Source: an uncultured Clostridia bacterium (GTDB taxonomy: Bacteria > Bacillota > Clostridia > Christensenellales > Pumilibacteraceae). Taken from it: a stretch of DNA of 12,217 bases. The notes beneath the pieces were generated by a model. The model was not told where the DNA came from. It saw only the letters and a list, made by a program, of their open reading frames with translations, and did no database searches. Shown in pieces: positions 12,189 to 12,217 of the stretch (positions are counted from its first letter, which is position 1; every line of letters starts with the position of its first letter). Where the stretch lies: assembly GCA_947588325.1 (NCBI GenBank), contig CANPYH010000036.1:1-12217 (forward strand), in the 5' to 3' direction. The position numbers were made by a program, and so were the translations under genes.

Positions 12189-12217
12189 AGATAATGCGCG
12201 GATATATTGAAAATTTA

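Noticed and set aside
1..12217. CRISPR array or tRNA genes
   Set aside because: No regularly spaced repeats and no cloverleaf-like sequence with a GGTTCGA-type T loop were seen on either strand by eye.

Overview
This window looks like a Bacillota chromosome, probably class Clostridia. The first 3.7 kb is GC-rich with AGGAGG-type ribosome binding sites. It also carries a TrmA/RlmD-type rRNA methyltransferase next to a YGF-x-VHTAYIAEVKR domain that I recall as a C-terminal extension of clostridial enzymes of this family. The taxonomic call is inference from gene content, not from a marker search.

Left part (1-3900), housekeeping: the 3' end of a small hydrophobic protein gene, then a same-strand run of smpB (trans-translation), a CPA2-type cation/proton antiporter and a [4Fe-4S] 23S rRNA m5U methyltransferase. 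The last two overlap by one base (TAATG). Behind them lies a frameshifted gene for a detached RlmD-tail domain. Two hairpins with GAAA loops close this region.

Middle part (3905-11085), a likely integrated island: a tyrosine recombinase gene with all its catalytic residues, then a three-gene unit. Gene one (5149-6138) is a methyltransferase-like 'M' subunit without an NPPY motif. Gene two (6138-10199) is a 1353-residue GIY-YIG nuclease, DEAH helicase and N6-adenine methyltransferase fusion, overlapping gene one by one base. Gene three (10205-11017) is a very AT-rich winged-helix/coiled-coil protein with a hydrophobic C-terminus that I cannot assign; its ribosome binding site lies in the last codons of gene two. 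A perfect 25-bp inverted repeat ends the unit. I read it as a restriction-modification/defence island in which gene three is the unexplained and most interesting component: a specificity or regulatory factor, or a membrane-acting back-up effector.

Right part (11086-12217), a scar-like region: a GC-rich remnant of the 3' end of an inositol-monophosphatase-family gene with its own terminator, an AT-rich block with nested hairpins that fit reverse-strand terminators, a tiny disrupted forward ORF, and a convergent reverse-strand gene of unknown function (116 aa). That gene has a consensus promoter and a leader of about 120 nt holding an in-frame 23-codon ORF.

I saw no tRNA, rRNA, CRISPR array or complete insertion sequence, and found no convincing att direct repeat by eye.
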